Of a DNA stretch of 60,621 nucleotides, positions 41,998 through 51,726 are shown in pieces. This DNA comes from Elusimicrobiota bacterium (GTDB lineage: Bacteria > Elusimicrobiota > Endomicrobiia > Endomicrobiales > Endomicrobiaceae), in assembly GCA_017528425.1 (NCBI GenBank), contig JAFXOV010000050.1, forward strand, positions 1 through 60,621. The letters run 5' to 3'. Position numbers and translations under genes: made by a program. The notes beneath the pieces were generated by a model. That model made no database searches and was not told where the DNA came from. It worked only from the letters and a program-made list of their open reading frames with translations. Numbering within the stretch: position 1 is the first letter of the stretch; the number at the start of each line of letters is the position of its first letter.

Positions 41998-43023
41998 TTA
42001 CCAATTTTCAAGTTCCAAAGAAGGTTTTATTGAAACTACATTTTTGTTCGGATAAACATATTTTTTCTTTAACGCTTTATGGTAAGCTACATGAGCTATC
42101 ATTGCGGCATTATCGGTACAAAAAATCGGTGAAGGTAAAAACACATTTATTTTGTTTTTCTTACCTTGTTCTTTAAACATTTTTCTTATTAAACTGTTAC
42201 AAGATACTCCGCCGCCTAAAGCGACTGATTTCAGCCCGTATTTTTTTGCCGCTTCAAAAGATTTTGTTACAACCGTTTCGGCAACGGCTTGCCTGAACGA
42301 TGAACATATATCGTTAATTACTTTTTGGTCTTTTATATCAACTTTTTTTGAATAATTTAATACAGCTGTTTTTATTCCCGAAAAAGAAAAGTCCCAAGAG
42401 CCTTTCATCATAGGTCTTGTAAAATGAACGGCATCGTTGTTGCCTTGTTCGGCAAACTTGTCTATTATAGGCCCTCCGGGGTAAGGTAACCCCAAAATTT
42501 TTGCGGCTTTATCAAAGGCTTCACCGCAGGCATCATCTCTTGTTCCGCCCAAAAATTTGTATTTACCGTAATCTTTTATTATTACAAGTTCGGTATGACC
42601 GCCGGAAATTACAACCGCCAAGAAAGGCGGTTTTAAACCTTTGTTTTCTATTGCCGCTGAAAATATGTGACCTTCAATATGATTGATCGGAATTAACGGC
42701 TTTTTATAAATATAAGATAACGTCTTTGCCGTCATTACACCTACAAGCAAAGAGCCTGCAAGACCGGGCCCGTAAGTACAAGTTATATAATCTATTTTTT
42801 TTTCGAAATTTTCAAAAGAAATGTTTGCTTGTTTTAATGCCTGTTCAACTACAACGTTCACATTTTTTATGTGTTCTCTGGACGCAAGTTCGGGAACAAC
42901 ACCGTTATATTTGGCATGAACGGATATTTGTGAAGAAATTATATTTGATAAAACTTTATTTCCGTTTTCTACAACGGAAGATGAAGTATCATCACATGAT
43001 GTTTCTATTGCCAATATTCTCAT
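41998..43023 (-). CDS. tsaD: tRNA N6-threonylcarbamoyladenosine transferase TsaD
   Basis: 341 aa ASKHA-fold protein that transfers threonylcarbamoyl to A37 of ANN-decoding tRNAs. AIETSCDDTSSSVV at the N-terminus, metal ligands in HIEGH (115-119), ISGGHTELV, GEAFDKAAKILGLPYPGGP and ALGGGVSCNSLIR are complete. It overlaps the upstream membrane-protein gene by 4 nt. Confidence 0.97.
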   Translation of the reverse strand: MRILAIETSCDDTSSSVVENGNKVLSNIISSQISVHAKYNGVVPELASREHIKNVNVVVEQALKQANISFENFEKKIDYITCTYGPGLAGSLLVGVMTAKTLSYIYKKPLIPINHIEGHIFSAAIENKGLKPPFLAVVISGGHTELVIIKDYGKYKFLGGTRDDACGEAFDKAAKILGLPYPGGPIIDKFAEQGNNDAVHFTRPMMKGSWDFSFSGIKTAVLNYSKKVDIKDQKVINDICSSFRQAVAETVVTKSFEAAKKYGLKSVALGGGVSCNSLIRKMFKEQGKKNKINVFLPSPIFCTDNAAMIAHVAYHKALKKKYVYPNKNVVSIKPSLELENW

Positions 43024-43448
43024 TTGCTCGTTAAAGTTACTACGGAATAAGTTCTTTTTTTATCGTAGAAAGAGTACTGAATGGATCCGTCTTTATATTT
43101 TGTTTTTGATAAATCTATTTTAAAATTTCTTGCGATTGTTTTAAATATCGGTTCAAAATTTTCCGGTTTTTTGTTGTCAGGCAACTTTATTGTTTTATAA
43201 TATTCGTTACATAAAACTCCGCTTATTTTTACTTCTTTTACAAACTGAGATACTACATTTTCCTGTTCTATTCCGTTTGATGTAAGAGCGGTAACAAGAT
43301 TGTTATCCAAATCAACATCTATAGCGGTAAGATTTGCTTTGTTTGCCGACAAATAAGAAAACCCTAATACTATACCTGCAATGAATAATATAAACAAATA
43401 TATTTTTATTAAAAATCTGCTTTTTTTCTTTTTAGTTTCTTTTGCCAT
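43020..43448 (-). CDS. Single-pass membrane protein of unknown function
   Basis: 142 aa. Lys-rich cytoplasmic start (MAKETKKKKSRF), one membrane helix (about residues 13-33), then a basic/acidic outer domain of about 105 residues with no motif I recognise. It lies between ctpA (1 bp) and tsaD (4-nt overlap). An envelope role is guessed from topology only. Confidence 0.7.
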   Translation of the reverse strand: MAKETKKKKSRFLIKIYLFILFIAGIVLGFSYLSANKANLTAIDVDLDNNLVTALTSNGIEQENVVSQFVKEVKISGVLCNEYYKTIKLPDNKKPENFEPIFKTIARNFKIDLSKTKYKDGSIQYSFYDKKRTYSVVTLTSK

Positions 43449-43449
43449 T

Positions 43450-44802
43450 TTATTTTTCTTTTACGGACTCGTCTGTTTTCTTTTCCGTATTATTTTCTTC
43501 TTTTGTATCTTTTTTAACTTCTTCTTTAGGAAAATCCTGTTCGTATTTCGAAGGTTTTTCTATATATTCCCCAACTTTACCTGCTTTAATAATTTTAATT
43601 GCTGTTTCCAAAACTTCATCTTTAATTTCTTCTTTTTTATCTTTATCTTTGCCTTTAGGAGAACCTTCACTTTCCGCCTGCATATATAATTTACCTTCCG
43701 TTTCCGGAGATACTTCTATGTATATATCCGGAGTTATACCGTTTTTCTTATCTTTTTTGTTATCGGAATGAGATATCATTCTTCCCGAAGGCAAACAATA
43801 TTTTGCTATAGTTAACCTTAAAGCACTTCCGTCCGATAACGGAAGAATTGTTTGAACAGTTCCTTTACCGAAAGAGTTTGAACCGATAACCAATGCTCTT
43901 TTATAATCCTGTAATGTTCCCGTAACGATTTCCGATGCGGATGCAGAACCTCTGTTAATTAATACCACTACGGGAATATTTGCAAATTCCGGTTTCTTCT
44001 GTGTATAGTAATATTGTTCCATCGTTTTATCTTTACATTTTGTAGACACAACCAAACTGTTTTCTTTAACGAACAAACTGCAAATATTTATTGCCGAATC
44101 CAAAAGACCGCCGGGATTATTTCTTAAATCAAATATAAATCCTTTCATATTTTCTTTTGATAATTCTTTGAGCATACTGTTAACATCACCGTAACTTTGT
44201 GCATTGAATTCCGACAATCTGATATAACCTATGTTGCCATCCAACATCTTTTTCTTAACTGTTTCTATTTTTATTTTTTTTCTTATTATCGTAAACGTAA
44301 GTTCTTCTTTTGTTGAAGGTCTGTATATTGTTAAAACAACTTTTGTTCCGGGGTTACCTCTCATAAGTTTTACGGCTTCATCGCTTGTAATATCCTGAGT
44401 AGACTTATCGTCTATCTTAATGATTTTATCTTCCGGCAAAATTCCGGCATAGTATGCGGGAGTGTCGGGCATAGGAGTTACAACGGTAAGTTCGTTGTTT
44501 TGTATCGTTATTCTTATACCTACTCCGCCGAACGAGCCTTGAGTTTCGGTTTTCATTTCTTTATAATCTTTTTCGGTCATGTACTGAGAATACGGATCCA
44601 ATGTTCTTACCAAACCTCTTATTGCACCTATTACAAGTTCGCTGTTTTCTCTTTCTTCAACATACTTGTTATCTATTATTTCCATTATGTCTATCATCTT
44701 TCTCAGTTCGTCGTATGTCGTATCGGATTTAGCATAAACATTGTTAAGAAAAATGAAACAAACTAAAGCTATCAATAAAACTTTAATTTTATGTTTAAAC
44801 AT
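43450..44802 (-). CDS. ctpA: C-terminal processing protease (S41 family, PDZ domain)
   Basis: 450 aa from ATG 44802 (AAAGGG upstream; the TTG at 44823 is less likely). Signal peptide to about NNVYA, then helical region, PDZ domain (FGGVGIRITIQNNELTVV to about VLTIYR), and S41 core with FIFDLRNNPGGLLD, RGSASASEIVTG (nucleophile Ser) and SFGKGTVQT (catalytic Lys near 313). A charged tail of about 60 residues rich in Glu, Lys and Asp follows. Periplasmic Ctp proteases control peptidoglycan hydrolases, which fits its place after envC. Confidence 0.94.
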   Translation of the reverse strand: MFKHKIKVLLIALVCFIFLNNVYAKSDTTYDELRKMIDIMEIIDNKYVEERENSELVIGAIRGLVRTLDPYSQYMTEKDYKEMKTETQGSFGGVGIRITIQNNELTVVTPMPDTPAYYAGILPEDKIIKIDDKSTQDITSDEAVKLMRGNPGTKVVLTIYRPSTKEELTFTIIRKKIKIETVKKKMLDGNIGYIRLSEFNAQSYGDVNSMLKELSKENMKGFIFDLRNNPGGLLDSAINICSLFVKENSLVVSTKCKDKTMEQYYYTQKKPEFANIPVVVLINRGSASASEIVTGTLQDYKRALVIGSNSFGKGTVQTILPLSDGSALRLTIAKYCLPSGRMISHSDNKKDKKNGITPDIYIEVSPETEGKLYMQAESEGSPKGKDKDKKEEIKDEVLETAIKIIKAGKVGEYIEKPSKYEQDFPKEEVKKDTKEENNTEKKTDESVKEK

Positions 44803-44865
44803 TTTTTTCCCTTTGCCTCGCAATTATAAAATTTAAATACTTCTTTTTATTATATCATTTTTGCT

Positions 44866-45996
44866 CTATTTTTTCTCTTTCAACCACAACAATGGATTTT
44901 CTGCAACATTCCCTTGCCTTATTTCGAAATAAAGAGCGGATTTGTCACCGCTGCCGAGCTTTGCAATTTCCTGTTGTCTTATAACTTTTTGATTTTCTTT
45001 TACCGATATCTTGCTCAACTGACAATAAAAGCTGAAAAATACACCTTTATGATCTACTATCACCATGTTACCGTAACTTCTGAATTCTCCGGCAAAAAGA
45101 ACAGTTCCTTCATCAACGGATTTAATTGAAGCATTATCTTTAGCTTTTATTTTTATTCCGTTACTTATAACGTTTGTATCTAAATCCGGATGTTTATTTT
45201 TACCGTAATTTAAAATTATTTTACCGTCAACAGGCCAAGGCAAATTATTTTTTCTTGTATTGGAACTTGTCGGCTTTTTTGTTTTATCCTGGTTTTGGCT
45301 TGCTTTCATCAATTTATCAACTAAAGCTTTCAATGCTTTTTCGGAATTGTTCATTTCTTTTATTTCTTGTTCGGCTTTAACTCTTTTACCTGCGGTGGTT
45401 TTCAATAAAGCATTTTTATCTTTTTGTAACTTCTTATTTTTTTCCATTAATTTCTGTTGTTTATCTTTTAACTTTTCATATTCATTTTTTGCGGATGTGT
45501 ATTTATTAATATCTGATTGTGCTGTTATACTTTTATCTTTTGCGGCACTGTACTTTTTCGAAAAGTTTTTTATATCTGCTTGTTTTACTTTAAATTCCAT
45601 CGGATAATCGAAATATGATACCAGTTTTTCTTTTGTGTAAGATAAATATTTATCGTTAATTATTTGAGCATATTTTTGTTTGCTCATATCAGACTCATTA
45701 TACACTTCTGAAGCAAACTGTAAATTTTTTTCTGTTTCGGAAATTTTTTCTTTTAAAGATTTTAGTTCTTTTTCATTTTTTTCTATGGACTTCAATATTT
45801 TTTGCAGTTCATTTTTTACTTTTTTTTCTTCTTTGGCTAATTTTGTTTTTTCGGCTTTTTTATTGGAAATATCCGTTTGCAATTTGTTCAACTCTTTTTT
45901 TCTGGTGTTTAAATCCGAATTAACATCCGTAAAAGATACATTTACGGAAAACAATATAAGCATTAAAATGATAAGAGATTTTACAATATTAAACAT
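44866..45996 (-). CDS. envC: EnvC-like amidase activator (degenerate LytM/M23)
   Basis: 376 aa. Signal peptide, then about 200 residues of coiled coil (LNTRKKELNKLQTDISNKKA and on), a linker, and a C-terminal LytM fold from LPWPVDGKIILNYG to the end. The zinc ligands are lost: the usual HxGxD is SNGIKI, and the HxH strand reads ALYFEIR. This is the EnvC pattern, in which a dead LytM domain activates cell-wall amidases. It overlaps the ftsX-like gene by 8 nt, matching the known FtsEX-EnvC partnership. Confidence 0.85.
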   Translation of the reverse strand: MFNIVKSLIILMLILFSVNVSFTDVNSDLNTRKKELNKLQTDISNKKAEKTKLAKEEKKVKNELQKILKSIEKNEKELKSLKEKISETEKNLQFASEVYNESDMSKQKYAQIINDKYLSYTKEKLVSYFDYPMEFKVKQADIKNFSKKYSAAKDKSITAQSDINKYTSAKNEYEKLKDKQQKLMEKNKKLQKDKNALLKTTAGKRVKAEQEIKEMNNSEKALKALVDKLMKASQNQDKTKKPTSSNTRKNNLPWPVDGKIILNYGKNKHPDLDTNVISNGIKIKAKDNASIKSVDEGTVLFAGEFRSYGNMVIVDHKGVFFSFYCQLSKISVKENQKVIRQQEIAKLGSGDKSALYFEIRQGNVAENPLLWLKEKK

Positions 45997-46714
45997 TTGA
46001 TTCTTTTGTTACAAGAGTAATCATTGAACTGAGCGGAATCAAAATATATAAAACTTGCCCGCTTAACATAAAAATAGAACTTTGGTTGAATATTGTTATA
46101 AGACATATAATTGCATAAGCACAAAGTCCCAACAATATACCGCAAGACATTTCAAACAAAATATCTTTATACAAACTTTTTATTATGTAAAACAAAAATT
46201 TTAAAAAGAATATAACTATTATTAAATAAAAAATTATCCTGAATACTTTTTGATATTTATTCAAGAGAATTTTGTTATCGAAAAACATTTTGTATGCTTT
46301 TTGATCGTAAACAACATCTTCTATAAAATCAAAATTTAAAAGGTCGCTTTTAACAGATTTAAGTTCATTTAAATCGTTTATGTTTATACCGTTAGCTAAA
46401 ATAAACGAAGGAAATGACATTGCTTCTTTCGGAATAACGGTTTCAAGTTCGGGGTTTATGTTATTAAATCGTTCGGAATCTTCGGAACTTATAAGTTCCA
46501 TATTTGTAAATTTTCCGTAATTTGAAACACTGCTGATAATTTCATCTTGAGGATGTTCTTCAGACTCGGTGATAAAAATTGCTATTTTTAAATCCGATAA
46601 AGATTTTGATATGTCAGACTGCAAATTTATGTAATACTGTAAAACAAAGATAAATAAAATATTTATCAATATTAACAAAAAATATCTGAGAATTTTTGAA
46701 AGGTTTATCTTCAT
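45989..46714 (-). CDS. ftsX: FtsX-like cell-division permease
   Basis: 241 aa. One N-terminal helix (residues 9-28), a periplasmic domain of about 130 residues, and three C-terminal helices (about 160-180, 190-210, 216-235): the four-helix FtsX layout. Sequence motifs are weak, so the call rests on topology and the adjoining envC. FtsX, with the ATPase FtsE, drives EnvC; no ftsE is in the window. It overlaps glgA by 4 nt. Confidence 0.68.
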   Translation of the reverse strand: MKINLSKILRYFLLILINILFIFVLQYYINLQSDISKSLSDLKIAIFITESEEHPQDEIISSVSNYGKFTNMELISSEDSERFNNINPELETVIPKEAMSFPSFILANGININDLNELKSVKSDLLNFDFIEDVVYDQKAYKMFFDNKILLNKYQKVFRIIFYLIIVIFFLKFLFYIIKSLYKDILFEMSCGILLGLCAYAIICLITIFNQSSIFMLSGQVLYILIPLSSMITLVTKESNV

Positions 46715-48195
46715 ATATTTTTCTGATATATATTGTATGCTGTTTTTCTGTTTACGGCAATATTGTACATTTTCTCATACTCTTGAACGGAATTTATCCA
46801 CGAGTATTGGCTTGCAAAAGCATTTTTAACGACTTCGCCCCATAAAAAATTATTTTTATATATATCGTAAGCTCTTAATATGCAATCAATAAATTTTTCA
46901 CCTTTATAAAAATCAAAAACAAAACCGTTACCTTTCGTGTTATATGTAGAAAAATCTTTTATTGTGTCTGCCAAGCCGCCTGTTTTATTCACTATAGGAA
47001 TAGTTCCGTAAGCCAACGCTATTATTTGGCTGAGTCCGCAAGGTTCAAATTTCGAAGGCATCAAAAAGGCGTCTACACCGGCATATATTTGATGAGATAA
47101 AGGTTCGTTGTAATCCGTGCATACACTTACTTTATCTTTATATAAACTTTGTAAATACAACATACCGTCTTTTATGTATCTGTCACCGGAACCTAGAACA
47201 ACTATTTGAATGTTATATTGTGTGAGTTTGCCTATGGTATCCATTATTAAATCGAACCCTTTTTGCATATCAAACCTTGATACACAACCTAACATAAAGG
47301 CATTTTCGTCTTGTTTAAAACCGCACTTTTCCTGCAAATATTTTTTACACAACTTTTTATTTTCATAATTTTCGGGCGAAAAATTTGCAACTATATTTTT
47401 GTCATCTTTAGGGTTCCAATAAGAATAATCTATACCGTTCAATATTCCGTAAACATCATTTTTCCTTGTTTGTAAAACAACTTCCATTCCTTTACCTGCA
47501 GGTCCTTGAATCTCTTGTGCGTAGGTAGGACTTACGGTAGAAATAATATCGGTATATGCAAGACCTGCTTTCATATAATTGAATGTGTTATAAAATTCCA
47601 ATTTATCGCTCTTATAATCTTCCCATGAAAATCCTGCCAAAGGAACCGTTGATGCCGCATCGTAACTGCCTTGGAAAGCGATGTTATGAATTGTATACAC
47701 CGTTGATGTATTCCAAAAAAATCCGTCGTTTAAATTTGTTGTTTTTAGATATGCCGGAATTAAACCGGTATGCCAATCGTGACAATGAATAATGTCCGGT
47801 CTGAACATCAAAGCTTTTGTTGCTTCTATTGCAGCTTTTGAAAAGAAAATAAATCTTTCTCTGTTATCACCGTAACCTACACCGGAATCATCTCCGTAAA
47901 CTCCGAGTCTGTTAAAATATCTTAAATTTTCTATAAAGTATACGGGAATGTTACCGTCCAACATACAGGTTTTTATTCTGAAATTTTCCTGTTCTTTACC
48001 AACAAAAACCGACAACTTATAAGGCAAAGCCTGTAAGTTATATTTTGCTCCGTCTATCAAACGATACTTAGGAATTATTATCCTAACATCGTGACCTCTT
48101 TGTTTTAAATATTTTGGAAGTGTTCCGACAACATCGGCAAGACCGCCGGTTTTTATAAAAGGAACACATTCGGCTGCAACCATCAATATATTCAT
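46711..48195 (-). CDS. glgA: Glycogen synthase
   Basis: 494 aa GT5 enzyme that elongates alpha-1,4-glucan from ADP-glucose. KTGGL near residue 16 (FIKTGGLADVVGTLPK), HDWHTGLIPAYLK, the C-terminal MPSKFEPCGLSQIIALAYGT and KTGGLADTI are classic. It shares one nucleotide with the upstream galT-like gene (TAATG-type overlap). Confidence 0.95.
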   Translation of the reverse strand: MNILMVAAECVPFIKTGGLADVVGTLPKYLKQRGHDVRIIIPKYRLIDGAKYNLQALPYKLSVFVGKEQENFRIKTCMLDGNIPVYFIENLRYFNRLGVYGDDSGVGYGDNRERFIFFSKAAIEATKALMFRPDIIHCHDWHTGLIPAYLKTTNLNDGFFWNTSTVYTIHNIAFQGSYDAASTVPLAGFSWEDYKSDKLEFYNTFNYMKAGLAYTDIISTVSPTYAQEIQGPAGKGMEVVLQTRKNDVYGILNGIDYSYWNPKDDKNIVANFSPENYENKKLCKKYLQEKCGFKQDENAFMLGCVSRFDMQKGFDLIMDTIGKLTQYNIQIVVLGSGDRYIKDGMLYLQSLYKDKVSVCTDYNEPLSHQIYAGVDAFLMPSKFEPCGLSQIIALAYGTIPIVNKTGGLADTIKDFSTYNTKGNGFVFDFYKGEKFIDCILRAYDIYKNNFLWGEVVKNAFASQYSWINSVQEYEKMYNIAVNRKTAYNIYQKNI

Positions 48196-49184
48196 TACTC
48201 TGCTTCCCTTAAAAACTTAGCGGATTCTTCAGGTATTGTAGGATTTACATAAATTCCCGAACCGAACTCAAAGCCGCTAAACTTTGTTATTTTAGGAATA
48301 ATTTCTATATACCAATGATAATGAGGAATTCTTTCTTGCTTTAAAGGATAAGAATGAACCACCAAATTATAAGGCATATTTCCTAAAGCTTTTTTTAATC
48401 TTCTTAAAACACTTATCGAAACTTCCGCAAGTTCTTCCAATTTATATTTATCTTTTAAATTTCTGAAATCTTCACTGTGTTCTTTCGGTAAAATCCAAGT
48501 TTCAAACGGATATCTTGAAGCAAACGGAACAAAAGCAACAAAAGAGTTTGTTTCCATAACTATTCTTGTTCCGAAAGTTATTTCCTGATCTATAATATCA
48601 CAAAATAAACATCTTTCTTTAAAATCGTAATATCTCTTTGATATTGTCATTTCTTCTTTAACCGATTTAGGAATAATAGGTAATGCCACCAACTGAAAAT
48701 GAGGATGAGAAATGGTGGAACCTGCTGTTTTTCCTTGGTTTTTGAAAACCAATATATACTCAAATCTTAAATCATTTTTTAAATCGTTTATTCTGTCTTG
48801 TGCAGCTAAAATACTTGCAACAAAATCTCCGGGATTCAGATTATCGACAACATGTTTCGGGTTCTCTATTAAAATTTCATGAGCCCCTACACCTTTCATT
48901 TTGTCGTAAATACCTTCCGCTTTTCTTAAAATACTGCCTTCTATTGTAAGTATAGGTTTGTTGTTAGGTATAACTTTTACCTGCCACTTATTACTGTATT
49001 TATCAATTTTATTACCTTTTTGGTCATAACAAGCTATCGGTTCGGGAATAAGACTTTCATTTCCCAAACAAAACGGGCACAATGAACCGTCATCGATGTT
49101 TTCTTCCAAATCAAACTGAAAGTCTCTTGAATCGTTTATTATAACCCATCTGGCCGTTATTGGATCTTTTCTAAGTTCTATCAT
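48195..49184 (-). CDS. galT: Galactose-1-phosphate uridylyltransferase family protein
   Basis: 329 aa HIT-superfamily nucleotidyltransferase. Zinc pair CPFC (Cys36, Cys39), NQGKTAGSTISHPHFQLVALP with His160-Pro-His162 as the catalytic motif, and the C-terminal HYHWYIEIIPK. The coupling to glgA suggests a role in supplying sugar nucleotides or handling glucose-1-phosphate; some relatives in this family act as ADP- or UDP-hexose transferases of glycogen metabolism. Confidence 0.87.
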   Translation of the reverse strand: MIELRKDPITARWVIINDSRDFQFDLEENIDDGSLCPFCLGNESLIPEPIACYDQKGNKIDKYSNKWQVKVIPNNKPILTIEGSILRKAEGIYDKMKGVGAHEILIENPKHVVDNLNPGDFVASILAAQDRINDLKNDLRFEYILVFKNQGKTAGSTISHPHFQLVALPIIPKSVKEEMTISKRYYDFKERCLFCDIIDQEITFGTRIVMETNSFVAFVPFASRYPFETWILPKEHSEDFRNLKDKYKLEELAEVSISVLRRLKKALGNMPYNLVVHSYPLKQERIPHYHWYIEIIPKITKFSGFEFGSGIYVNPTIPEESAKFLREAE

Positions 49185-51343
49185 TATTGATTTTGTATCC
49201 TTTCCAAAGCTCTTTGAGCTTCCAATTTAGTAGGTTCAACTTCCAATGCTTTTTTCAACAGTTCTATGGATTTTTCTTTATCACCTGTAGCAAAAGCCTG
49301 TAAGCCCTCATCATAATATTTTTGTGCGGTAACGGAATTTATTGCATCCATTGCCTGTTTTGCCGCTAAATTTGCATCATCATAAGCAAGTGCTTCTTTA
49401 TATTTATCATAAGCTTCCGTTAATTTTTCCTGTATTTCCAAATCTTTTCCTTCCGTGTAAGCAATTGTTGATAATGCTTTATTTGATTTTGAGAGATAAG
49501 TTTTTATTTGTTCGCTGTAAGTGTAATATCTGTTTTTTTCAGACATTGCTTTCAATTTTGTAAATGTTTTTACGGCATTCTTATAATCTTTTAAAGTATA
49601 CTGCTCTACACCGGAATCGTAGATTTTTTTCATTTGAGTTTCAAGTCTCTTATTTGTTAATATCTTGGATTCACCTTTAGAAGCATTTTGAGACTCTTCT
49701 GCCAATGCAATTTGTTTTGCAATATTTATTTGTTCTTCGCATTTTGCAATATATTCTTTAATATCATCTCTTCCCGTATTGGATAAGTATGCGGCATTAA
49801 AGTAAGATAAAGCTGTTTCATAATCTTTCTTTTCGTACTCAACCAGTCCTTTCTTAAATAAATTATGTGACTGAACTGCGTTTACTTTATCAACCTTTTT
49901 CTGTATAAATTCCAAATACTGTATTGCTCCGGCATTTTCCGGGTCTATTTCCAATATTTTATTAAGTTCATCTTTTGCATATACAAACTCACCGTTATCG
50001 TAATATTTCATTGCTTTCATCCAATATTCCGATATTTCTTTTTGATGTTTTTTCCTGTTTGCATATATCTCTTGTTCTCTTATACTTTCATTCGTTTTTT
50101 CCAATCCGTCAATGGCATGCTTGTTTTTAGGAGATATTTGTAAAGCTTTTTCATAATATTTTTTTGCTCTTATCAAATTATTTTTTAATAATGCGGAATC
50201 AGCTCTTGCCAAATATTTTTCGGTTTTATCCGAGAAATCCATATCTGTTTGATACAAATCTTCCGACAAAAGTTTTACATATTGTTTTGCGGTACTTTCG
50301 TTGGGATAAACGGCTAAAATATCCTCATATTGTTTTCTTGCTGAAACATAGTTTTTCTTTTTATAATCATAATTTGCCTTATTCAAATAATATCCCAAAT
50401 AATGTTCATAAGCTTTACCGGAATTAGGTATTTTCCCGAAATACATTCCCAAAGAAAAGATATGTTGATCATTATCGCTATTCATTATATCGGAGAAAGA
50501 GTAAGAAATATTTACTCTGTCAAATTCCAAACAGAAACCTGCGGTTATACCTTTATTAACACCGTCTCTGTAATCTCTCCAGCCGACTCTTACCGATAAA
50601 GGATAAATCGGTTTAGATTCAACACCGCAAGCATATCCCAAATCGGTAATCTGGAAATTTTTTACCATATCTCCGACTAAAGCTACTTTGTATAAATCGT
50701 ATATGTTATATCTTGCGGAAGCGGTTAACATTTGAGCTTGATTCAGTGAAAAATCGTCGAACTCAAAAGCATTACCTAAATTTTTTATAGTAAGTGCTCC
50801 GGTTAAATCGTTATCTATAAAATCCAAAGCATATATACAACCCACATCAAAACTGAATACCATTACGGATTTATCCGAACCGTCAATATTATATGCCGAC
50901 ATATTATAAAATTTAAGAGTGGCACCTACGGAACCTTTTTCCGTAACTACAGGATATTTTCCTAATATGGGATACACATAATTAACGGCTGCCATTAACA
51001 TATTTTTATATCCGGTTTCCTGTTCATTCAAATCGGCAGCGGAAACAATAAAAGAAAAGTTTCCGATTTTTTCCGTAGGTAATAAAAATCCGGCATTTAT
51101 TCCGTAATTATTGTTTTGCACGGTGTAATATGAAAGCTGAACTTCTTTTGAAATATTTTTATAATTTGATGCAGGATTTGTAAAAAAACCGAAAACAGAA
51201 GGAGATAAAGATAAAATGCTTGCACCTATAGACTGGGAATACGGATCAGAATTCAAAACATAAACAAAACCGTCCGAACTTGCAAATAAAGGAACATTCA
51301 AAAAAGCAACAACTAATGCAAGCAATATTTTTTTTGATATCAT
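49184..51343 (-). CDS. PorV-like outer-membrane protein fused to TPR repeats
   Basis: 719 aa. Signal peptide (about MISKKILLALVVAFLNVPLF), then about 290 residues of beta-barrel in the PorV/UPF0164 style (SIGASILSLSPSVFGFFTNPAS, and repeated ITAGFCLEFDRVNISYSFSD-type strands), then from about residue 310 to the end a chain of TPR-like helices (KNYVSARKQYEDILAVYPNE, NLIRAKKYYEKALQISPKN, KSIELLKKALEVEPTKLEA). The TPR part would face the periplasm. PorV proteins shuttle cargo in type IX secretion; a PorV-TPR fusion is unusual to me. It follows the response regulator by a 4-nt overlap. Confidence 0.78.
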   Translation of the reverse strand: MISKKILLALVVAFLNVPLFASSDGFVYVLNSDPYSQSIGASILSLSPSVFGFFTNPASNYKNISKEVQLSYYTVQNNNYGINAGFLLPTEKIGNFSFIVSAADLNEQETGYKNMLMAAVNYVYPILGKYPVVTEKGSVGATLKFYNMSAYNIDGSDKSVMVFSFDVGCIYALDFIDNDLTGALTIKNLGNAFEFDDFSLNQAQMLTASARYNIYDLYKVALVGDMVKNFQITDLGYACGVESKPIYPLSVRVGWRDYRDGVNKGITAGFCLEFDRVNISYSFSDIMNSDNDQHIFSLGMYFGKIPNSGKAYEHYLGYYLNKANYDYKKKNYVSARKQYEDILAVYPNESTAKQYVKLLSEDLYQTDMDFSDKTEKYLARADSALLKNNLIRAKKYYEKALQISPKNKHAIDGLEKTNESIREQEIYANRKKHQKEISEYWMKAMKYYDNGEFVYAKDELNKILEIDPENAGAIQYLEFIQKKVDKVNAVQSHNLFKKGLVEYEKKDYETALSYFNAAYLSNTGRDDIKEYIAKCEEQINIAKQIALAEESQNASKGESKILTNKRLETQMKKIYDSGVEQYTLKDYKNAVKTFTKLKAMSEKNRYYTYSEQIKTYLSKSNKALSTIAYTEGKDLEIQEKLTEAYDKYKEALAYDDANLAAKQAMDAINSVTAQKYYDEGLQAFATGDKEKSIELLKKALEVEPTKLEAQRALERIQNQ

Positions 51344-51711
51344 TTTAATAACTTTTTTATCCTTTTTATCGTTTCATTAAAATTCAAAGGCTTGAAAATA
51401 CAATCATCGGCACCTTTATCAAAAGCTTCATCTACAGATATTGTAGTATCTGCAGTTATTAACATAACCGGAGGAACTTCGGAAAAATTTTTGCTCTTTT
51501 TCATAGACTTCAAAACTTCAAATCCGCTTTTGTCCGGTAAATTTTTATCTAAAATAACCAAATCGGGATGTACATCAACTATAGCTTCAACACCGCTTTC
51601 CGCAGTAGTCGCTTCAAAAACCTCAAAACCTTCTTCTTCTAAAACTACGGTAACAGTTTGTAAAAAAATTTCGTCATCATCTATTACCAAAATCTTGATC
51701 TTCTTATCCAT
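51340..51711 (-). CDS. Single-domain response regulator
   Basis: 123 aa receiver domain only. Acidic pair DDD (11-13), phospho-acceptor Asp55 in LVILDKNLPD, Thr in LITAD, and Lys107 in IFKPLN. No output domain and no histidine kinase nearby. It is inside the surface/signalling run, between the PP2C phosphatase gene (15 bp) and the PorV-TPR gene (overlap), so it may act by protein contact. Confidence 0.92.
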   Translation of the reverse strand: MDKKIKILVIDDDEIFLQTVTVVLEEEGFEVFEATTAESGVEAIVDVHPDLVILDKNLPDKSGFEVLKSMKKSKNFSEVPPVMLITADTTISVDEAFDKGADDCIFKPLNFNETIKRIKKLLK

Positions 51712-51726
51712 CTTTACTACTCCTTT

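Noticed and set aside
42726-43034. A 102-codon plus-strand frame over the tsaD start
   Set aside because: It is antisense to tsaD with no coding features.
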